DNA from: Sphaerimonospora sp050942215
GTDB lineage: Bacteria; Actinomycetota; Actinomycetes; Streptosporangiales; Streptosporangiaceae
DNA: 64,000 nt
Assembly (NCBI RefSeq): GCF_050942215.1
Contig: NZ_CP192056.1
Span: 3,844,001 to 3,908,000 of the forward strand
Direction: 5' to 3'
Shown: piece after piece, positions 58,766 to 64,000 of the stretch
Position numbering within the stretch: the first letter of the stretch is position 1
Layout: every line of letters starts with the position of its first letter
Program-made: the position numbers and the translations under genes
The notes under the pieces: model-generated
Database searches by the model: none
Told to the model about the DNA's origin: nothing
The model's input: only the letters and a program-made list of their open reading frames with translations

Positions 58766-60060
58766 CGTCACCGGCCACGACAGACATCCGCACGTATGGC
58801 GGCTGGCGCAGGCGGCGCGGTCTCGGCCTGCTCGGTCTGGGAACCGCCGGGACCTTCGTCGCGCTTGGCGTGGTCGCCGCCGTGGTCCTGGCGGTCTCGA
58901 TCGACGCCCGCACCGTAGTGTTCACCGGGCCGCCCGCCGCACTGGCCGGAGCCCTGGTGCTCGTCCGTGTCAGCGGCGTGCCTGTCGCGCACTTCCTGGT
59001 CCGCCGCGTCCGCTGGTCGTACGGCAAGGCCCGCGGCCACACCCGCTACCGGGCGGGAGTCGTGGTGGCGCACCCGCGTGCCTTCCAGCTTCCCGGGGTG
59101 CTGGCCACAACCCGGCTGCTGTCGGCCGAGGACGCCTTCGGGCGGCAGTACGGCATCGTGTGGGACCGCCGGGCCGGGCTGTTCACCGCGACATTGAAGG
59201 TGTCGGCGGCATCGACCTGGCTGGCCGAGCGGACCGACGCCGACACGTGGGTGGCCAACTGGGGTGCCTGGCTCGCCTCCCTAGGGCACATGCCGACCAT
59301 CCGCTGGGTCACCGTCACCGTCGACACCGCCCCCGAGCCCGGATCGGCCCTCGCCGACCACGTCGAGCGGACACTGTCGGCGAACGCGCCCGAGCCGGCG
59401 GTACGGCTGATGCGGCAGTTGGTCGGTACGGCACCGCGGACGGCCGCCCGGGTCGACGCCTATGTGAGCGTGACCTTCGACCCGACCCGCTCCCCCGCCG
59501 GCCTGGACGACATGACCACCGCCCTGGATGAGTTGGGCCGTACCCTCGACGCCCTGGCCTCCGCGCTCGGCGTATGCGGGGTCACGGTCACCGGACGGGC
59601 CAGTGCCGCCGAGCTGGCCGGGATCGTACGTGGCGCGTTCGACCCCGCCGCCCGCGCGGACACCACCCGAGTCGAAGACGACCCAGCCAGCGACCTCACC
59701 TGGGCGGATACGGGGCCGGTCGGGGCCGAGGAACATCACGATCACTACCGGCACGACACCGGCGTCAGCGTGAGCTGGGCCTGGCACGAGGCACCCCGGC
59801 ATCTGAACCAGGCGACCCTGCAGGCTGCCACTCCCACCCAATGTCCGGGTCTGGCAGCCGAGATCTCCGCACTCGACCGTCGCCGCGACCCATCCGTCCT
59901 CACCGCACTGTCCGACAGCCCTCTGATCGGAGGCACCGTGCCACCATCCAGGACCACCGGCACAACCGGCCAACCGATCGCAGGCCCGTCGCCTACCAAT
60001 CGATCGATTTCCAGATCCTTCAGTGGCGCGAGTCAGCAGAGCAGGAAGCCGACGAGGTGA
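58762..60060 (+). CDS. SCO6880-family conjugation protein, C-terminus replaced
   Basis: The N-terminal 335 residues match SCO6880-type proteins of actinobacterial T4SS-like modules: two N-terminal helices, then GVLATTRLLSAEDAFGRQYG, WLAERTDADTWVANWGAWLA and SVSWAWHEAPR. The usual 150-residue continuation is missing; after about 59830 the sequence becomes low-complexity and unrelated, ending at 60060. The downstream VirB4-type ATPase and coupling-protein genes are absent, so the module is cut off. Confidence 0.75.
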   Translation: MTSPATTDIRTYGGWRRRRGLGLLGLGTAGTFVALGVVAAVVLAVSIDARTVVFTGPPAALAGALVLVRVSGVPVAHFLVRRVRWSYGKARGHTRYRAGVVVAHPRAFQLPGVLATTRLLSAEDAFGRQYGIVWDRRAGLFTATLKVSAASTWLAERTDADTWVANWGAWLASLGHMPTIRWVTVTVDTAPEPGSALADHVERTLSANAPEPAVRLMRQLVGTAPRTAARVDAYVSVTFDPTRSPAGLDDMTTALDELGRTLDALASALGVCGVTVTGRASAAELAGIVRGAFDPAARADTTRVEDDPASDLTWADTGPVGAEEHHDHYRHDTGVSVSWAWHEAPRHLNQATLQAATPTQCPGLAAEISALDRRRDPSVLTALSDSPLIGGTVPPSRTTGTTGQPIAGPSPTNRSISRSFSGASQQSRKPTR

Positions 60061-60192
60061 GAGTCACCAGGATCCAGGAGGCGGACAGTTCCAACCCAGT
60101 GATACTTCCCTGCCAGGAATCCATGGCTGTCCGGGCCGACGCGAGATCGCCGCCCACTCGCAGCCCGTGCCGTTCTCACCAGTGACCTTTCG

Positions 60193-60352
60193 GTCTTTCA
60201 CGACGGGCTCGGAGCGCTGACCACCGTACGGCAGATCAGGTGTGGCGGCATCTACTGGCCTGCCAGTGGCAGCGCCGCTCCGGGGAGGAGGCGTTCGTCG
60301 GACTCTGCGCCGAGGTCGGCGACGACCTCGGATCCGCCCTCGTCGATATGAC
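60193..60352 (+). pseudogene. Second fragment of a DUF4037 gene
   Basis: The DNA aligns with 38.68-38.85 kb of the DUF4037 pseudogene (VFHDGLGALTTVRQ, then in another frame QVWRHLLACQWQRRSGEEAF, VGLCAEVGDDLGSALV). It has its own small deletion and frameshift. It keeps CAG (Gln) where the 38-kb copy has TAG. The 130 bases before it show nothing else. Confidence 0.8.
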
Positions 60353-60394
60353 GTGTTTTGAGATCGGCTGCAGGCCGGAATACTCCGTGAGATC

Positions 60395-61345
60395 GTGGCG
60401 GTTATGGCGATCGAAGATCCTGTACGCCTGTTACGGCGGCTGCGGCTCGGCCGGGAGGAATACTGCCAGCGGCTGCTGACCATGCTGATCCTCGGCGGCC
60501 CCTACCCGCCGTGGAACACCCCCAACGCTCCCTCCGACCACGGCGCCCGCTTCCTCCACGAGCTGGACACCCTGTCGTTCGGAACCGACACCTGGGACAC
60601 CCGGCCGCTGTTCGTCGACGAGTTCGACCTCCCCGCGCGACATCACGGGGAACAAGGCGGAGCCCCGGACTACGCCGTGCTCTGGCCCGAACGCCTATGG
60701 ATGATCGAGCTCAAGACCGAGACCTCAAGCCACCGCCGAGGACAACTCCCCGGCTATCTCACCCTCGCCGATCACCACCACCCGACCCGTCGTACCGACC
60801 TCACCTACCTGACACCGCCGATGCCCCACACCCCGCCGACCACGGGTGAGCGGGCACGCTTCAAGCACCTCACCTGGGCACAGGTCATCCCGCTGATCAC
60901 CGAGGTCTGGGAAGACGGCGACGACGCCGAGCAGCGCGCCATCGACCTGTTACTGGCCGCCCTGGGCAGCATCGGCACCGACTGGAGCTCCTGGCGCTCG
61001 GCCCAGCTCCCCCACGACCTGCCGGGCACCGAGACCGAGACTCCTCTCACCGAGACACCGGCGCTCGCCGACCCCGGCCAGGAGACGTTGGCGCTGGCCG
61101 AGGCCACCGCGAGCGACGGCCGCCAACGAGCGCTGGACATTCCTGCGGCGAGCCTGGAGGACCTGCAGCACCTGCGCCTGTCCCTGCGGCAAGCCATCTG
61201 CGCTCTACCCGGCCCCTCCCCCACTCGCCACGTACTGCCGTGGATCTGGAATGCCGCCACCAGCGGCGGCACCGCGCTCACCACCTCAGGCGCGGAGACC
61301 GGATATGAGCTGCGGCTGTCCCGGTACCGCAAACCCGTCTGCTGA
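60395..61345 (+). CDS. PD-(D/E)XK nuclease-like protein of unknown function
   Basis: This protein of about 316 residues has GGAPDYAVLWPERLWMIELK: the Asp, a hydrophobic strand and ELK form a PD-(D/E)XK core, followed by SSHRRGQLPGYLTLADHHH. The N-terminal half (YCQRLLTMLILGGPYPPWNT, DTLSFGTDTWDTRPLFVDEF) is helical. A second half (PAASLEDLQHLRLSLRQAIC) has no known domain. The start may be GTG 60395 or ATG 60404. It stands alone; a role in DNA cleavage or defence is possible but not shown. Confidence 0.6.
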   Translation: MAVMAIEDPVRLLRRLRLGREEYCQRLLTMLILGGPYPPWNTPNAPSDHGARFLHELDTLSFGTDTWDTRPLFVDEFDLPARHHGEQGGAPDYAVLWPERLWMIELKTETSSHRRGQLPGYLTLADHHHPTRRTDLTYLTPPMPHTPPTTGERARFKHLTWAQVIPLITEVWEDGDDAEQRAIDLLLAALGSIGTDWSSWRSAQLPHDLPGTETETPLTETPALADPGQETLALAEATASDGRQRALDIPAASLEDLQHLRLSLRQAICALPGPSPTRHVLPWIWNAATSGGTALTTSGAETGYELRLSRYRKPVC

Positions 61346-61571
61346 CGGCAACCTGACCCGCGAAGGGTTCGAACTACGGCGTGTGCAGTACGGATGCCTC
61401 GGCCTCAGCAGCGAATCGGCCGACTGCGGCATCCATTCTCCAGCCAGGGTTTCAAGTCGAGGCTGATCTCCCAGTCCTCTGGGAAGCGGCGGAACACGAA
61501 CTCGCTCTCGGCCGCCTCCTTCGCCTCGGCAGAAATGCGATCCACGTGACCTCGTACTGGATGATGGAGCC
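61346..61571. other. Gap before the epimerase gene with a possible small minus-strand frame
   Basis: Minus 61545-61402 reads VDRISAEAKEAAESEFVFRR, FPEDWEISLDLKPWLENGCR from GTG with GAGG four bases upstream. It is 47 residues and could be a small gene or a relic. Nothing else is seen. Confidence 0.3.
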
Positions 61572-62582
61572 GTGCGGATTCTGATCCTGGGCGGCTCGTG
61601 GTTCGTCGGCCGTGCCGTAGTGGCGGAGGGCGTACGACGAGGCTGGGAGGTCACGCTCTTCAACCGCGGACGCAGTGCCAACCCACCGCCGGGAGTACGG
61701 CTCATCCGTGGTGACTGGGAACGCCCCGAGGAACTGGTAGAGCTCCCCACGCGTGGGCCCTGGGACGTCGTGCTCGACGCCGCGGGAGCCGTACCGGCCC
61801 TCGTGCGTAACACAGCGCGGGCGCTCGCGAGCAGCGTCGAGCGCTATGTCTTCATGTCCACGATCTCGGCCTACCGGGACTGGCCGCACCAGCCCGTGGA
61901 CGAGTCCTCGCCGCTGTGGGATGGCGATCCTGACCTCGATCCCGGGACGCGACGGTGGGACCCTGACGCCTACGGCCCGCTCAAGGTGGGCTGCGAGCTG
62001 GCGATCCGGCGGGAGTTCGCCGACAGCACCCTGTTCATCCGGCCGCATGTCATTCTCGGGCCCGGCGAGTACGTGGGGCGTCTGCCCTGGTGGTTACGCC
62101 GAATCAGCCGTGGCGGCCGGGTGCTCGCCCCGGCTCCGTCCGACCGGAGCATCCAGCCGGTCGATGTCCGCGACGTCGCCGCCTTCGCTCTCGACCTCGT
62201 CGAGCAGAAGGCCACCGGGGCCTACAACGTGGCCGCGCCGATCGGCCGGGAAACCTACGGCGGCATGCTCCATGCCTGCAAGCAGGCCACCGGGTCGACG
62301 ACCGAGTTCGTGTGGGTGGAGGAATCCTGGCTGGCCGAGCGCGGCGTGCTGGAGTGGACCGAGATTCCCATCTGGCGGACCCTGCCGACCGCGTGGGCCA
62401 TGAACGCCGACAAGGCCAGGGCGGCCGGCCTCGTCTGCCGCCCGCTGCACGAGACCGTCGCCGACACCTGGCAGTGGATGCAGGCGGGCGGAGCCCCGGT
62501 CGATCACGAGAGATTCGCCGAGCACGGGCTGAGCCCGCAGCGAGAGACCGAACTGCTGAAGGAGTGGACAATCAGCAGGTGA
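61572..62582 (+). CDS. NAD-dependent epimerase/dehydratase-like oxidoreductase
   Basis: This 336-residue extended SDR begins with the Rossmann motif RILILGGSWFVGRAVVAEGV. It has YVFMSTISAYRDWP, then DAYGPLKVGCE, where Y and K fit YxxxK, FIRPHVILGPGEYVGRLPWW and QPVDVRDVAAFALDLVEQKA. It is related to mRNA-binding/reductase-type SDRs of actinomycetes. GTG 61572 with GGAG upstream is the start. It overlaps the convergent GNAT gene by 11 bases. Confidence 0.88.
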   Translation: MRILILGGSWFVGRAVVAEGVRRGWEVTLFNRGRSANPPPGVRLIRGDWERPEELVELPTRGPWDVVLDAAGAVPALVRNTARALASSVERYVFMSTISAYRDWPHQPVDESSPLWDGDPDLDPGTRRWDPDAYGPLKVGCELAIRREFADSTLFIRPHVILGPGEYVGRLPWWLRRISRGGRVLAPAPSDRSIQPVDVRDVAAFALDLVEQKATGAYNVAAPIGRETYGGMLHACKQATGSTTEFVWVEESWLAERGVLEWTEIPIWRTLPTAWAMNADKARAAGLVCRPLHETVADTWQWMQAGGAPVDHERFAEHGLSPQRETELLKEWTISR

Positions 62583-63096
62583 ACTCCTCGGTCCGATCCC
62601 GGCCGAATTCCTTGGTGAACGCCCGGTTGATGGCGGGATCGCGGCCGTCGACGTAACGTTCGGTCGGCTGGTAGCCGATCCCGGTATATAAGGCCAGTGC
62701 CGCAGTGTTGCGCACTCCGGTCTCCAGAATGGAGCGCTGTGCCCCGTTCCGTACGGCATGGCGTTCCAGCTCGGTCAAAATGCGCTCCCCCAAACCGAGA
62801 CCACGAAATCCGGGGACGGTGTACATCTTCTTGACCTCAACCGTGCGCGCCTGTTCATCGAACGTGCGGTAGCCGCCGCAGGCCACCGGGACACCGTCGA
62901 GGTAGCCGATGAGAAACAGACCATGGGGCGGGGTGTAGTAGACGGGGTCGGCCTCGAAGGGGTCGGCATAGCCGTACCGCTCCGTTTGATCATCGAACAG
63001 CGCGCGGACCAGCCGGCGAGAATCCGGATGGTCGTAGGGTCGTACGGCGACGACGAAACGGCCTGGGTCTAATGATCTGGTGGTGCCGGTGGTCAT
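62572..63096 (-). CDS. GNAT-family N-acetyltransferase
   Basis: This 174-residue acetyltransferase has the acetyl-CoA motif VPGFRGLGLGERILTELERH (Q/RxxGxG/A as RGLGLG), VEVKKMYT before it, and AALALYTGIGYQPTERY after it. It overlaps the preceding TPR gene by four bases (same strand). Substrate unknown. Confidence 0.92.
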   Translation of the reverse strand: MTTGTTRSLDPGRFVVAVRPYDHPDSRRLVRALFDDQTERYGYADPFEADPVYYTPPHGLFLIGYLDGVPVACGGYRTFDEQARTVEVKKMYTVPGFRGLGLGERILTELERHAVRNGAQRSILETGVRNTAALALYTGIGYQPTERYVDGRDPAINRAFTKEFGRDRTEEFTC

Positions 63097-64000
63097 GCGT
63101 GCGCAAGTGCCTTATCGAACTCGGGAAGGAATTCTGAGACTACCGGGGAACGGCTCCGCCGGGCGAAGGCCGGTCGTAACTGCCGCAGATAGGTGATTCC
63201 GCGGATCGATTGGACCTCGCTCAGCCTGGTGAGCGTTGCCCGTGCCGCTGTCACGGCCGGCTCCATCTCGCCGTTCAGCAGGTATGCCTTTGTCAAGAAC
63301 GCACCGTGGAGCAGCGCCGACCTCGGGTAGTCGGGCCGGGCACCTACCTTCGAGATCGGGGCGAGCAGGTTGATCGCCTCAGCGAGCAGGGGCTGGCGGT
63401 ACACCGTCATGTGCTCGCCCAGCACGACGAGCGCCTGCCCTGCCTCGGCGATCAGCTGCTCGGGCTCCAGGTAGTAGAGATACGTCGGAGCGCCATCAGC
63501 TGAGGACAACAGCTCCCGTGCCTTCTCCGACGCTCGGCGGAACCCGGACAGGTCGCCGGCGGCGGCCGCCGCCGTGGCCATGCGCCCGATGATCCTGGCT
63601 TGCAGGACCGGATCGCGGGGTGAGCACCGATCAGCCGCTGAGGCGATGTGAACGGCCTCCTGCCCATGGCCCGCGAAAGCGGAGATGTAGGCGAGCATGC
63701 CGACTGCGTTGGCGGCCCGGCCGTGCTCACCGATCCCTCGGGCGATCCGCTCGCTGAACAGCAGGTATCGCTCAGCCGCGCCATACCGCTGGGCGTCGAA
63801 ATGCACCCACCCGACGAGCTGGGCAAGGTCGGCGATAATGGTCATCAGCTCGCGTCCGACGGCGGGCTCGTAGTCTGCGGACTGCACCAGGTCGACGACG
63901 TTGCGCAGTTCGCTGGTGACGTATCTCATGCTGAGTGCGCCGCCGCCGTGCCGATCATCAAGTTTGCGCAGGGCTTCCACATGTGCGCCGATCAGTCGCA
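63093..64000 (-). CDS. TPR-type regulator-like protein, C-terminal part (5' end outside window)
   Basis: The frame is open to the right edge (LIGAHVEALRKLDDRHGGG), so the first start at 63980 is not the true one. The visible 300 residues are TPR-like helices (ELMTIIADLAQLVGWVHFDA, YLLFSERIARGIGEHGRAAN, YLYYLEPEQLIAEAGQALVV, ALLHGAFLTKAYLLNGEMEP). This is the C-terminal half of Streptomyces XRE-TPR regulators; the N-terminal HTH would lie to the right of the window. Its stop is coupled to the GNAT gene. Confidence 0.82.
   Translation of the reverse strand, partial: RLIGAHVEALRKLDDRHGGGALSMRYVTSELRNVVDLVQSADYEPAVGRELMTIIADLAQLVGWVHFDAQRYGAAERYLLFSERIARGIGEHGRAANAVGMLAYISAFAGHGQEAVHIASAADRCSPRDPVLQARIIGRMATAAAAAGDLSGFRRASEKARELLSSADGAPTYLYYLEPEQLIAEAGQALVVLGEHMTVYRQPLLAEAINLLAPISKVGARPDYPRSALLHGAFLTKAYLLNGEMEPAVTAARATLTRLSEVQSIRGITYLRQLRPAFARRSRSPVVSEFLPEFDKALAHA

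Noticed and set aside
61355..61375. tRNA T-arm-like GGGTTCGAAC
   Set aside because: No acceptor stem, anticodon arm or complete cloverleaf can be built around it.

Overview
The window is chromosomal DNA of a high-GC filamentous actinomycete, probably a Streptomyces/Streptosporangiales-type organism. The clues are GC-rich codon usage, GTG starts with GTGA or ATGA overlaps, an XRE-DUF5753/DUF397 pair, an Lsr2-type fragment, a CebR-type operator, an SCO6880-type conjugation gene and actinobacterial IS families. The genus cannot be fixed from the sequence alone. The region is accessory in character: intact operons are separated by recombination scars full of gene fragments.

Layout. 0-4.3 kb: DISARM-like drmA (5' end outside the window), drmB and a short SF1 helicase, followed by fragments of a DUF6069-like membrane gene and of an asparaginase gene. 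5.1-6.2 kb: a secreted three-repeat protein ending in a strong terminator. 6.6-10.6 kb: a multiple-monosaccharide ABC importer (mmsB, mmsA, chvE) with an upstream LacI-type operator. 11.2-12.8 kb: a secreted GH5-CBM2 glycanase under a perfect CebR-type box. 14.0-17.9 kb: marR divergent from a five-gene redox/hydrolase operon, with operators between them. 17.9-20.9 kb: a graveyard holding an aminotransferase fragment, a frameshifted small gene, an integrase tail, a truncated HTH gene, a CRISPR remnant, and DhbE-type ligase and homocysteine methyltransferase fragments.

21.1-36.8 kb (minus strand) is the most interesting part. It is one tightly coupled nine-gene operon: an A-PCP loading protein, a KS-AT-KR-ACP polyketide synthase, a PTPS/QueD-like pterin enzyme, an alpha/beta hydrolase, GTP cyclohydrolase I, two halves of an asymmetric ABC exporter, a stand-alone degenerate condensation protein and a TPR protein. 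I read it as a pathway joining a polyketide or peptide chain to a GTP-derived pterin. An IS5-family element has split the first ABC gene, and removing it with one copy of its TA target restores the reading frame exactly.

38.2-42.5 kb: a broken DUF4037 gene, an FxLD-type methyltransferase, and a lipoprotein plus CYTH-like pair. 42.5-48.3 kb: a nested mobile element, an ISL3-family IS with perfect 29-bp terminal inverted repeats that carries an IS630 element (with a passenger gene) and a group II intron with its reverse transcriptase, both inside the ISL3 transposase. 48.3-53.5 kb: a PPC-domain protein, asparaginase, two regulators, DUF397 and a HAD hydrolase. 54.0-56.4 kb: a truncated RHS toxin tip with an HExxH motif, followed by a small lipoprotein that could be its immunity protein. 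56.4-60.1 kb: a truncated T4SS-like module. 60.2-64 kb: a second DUF4037 fragment, a PD-(D/E)XK-like protein, an NAD-dependent epimerase-like protein, a GNAT acetyltransferase and the 3' part of a TPR protein that runs off the window.
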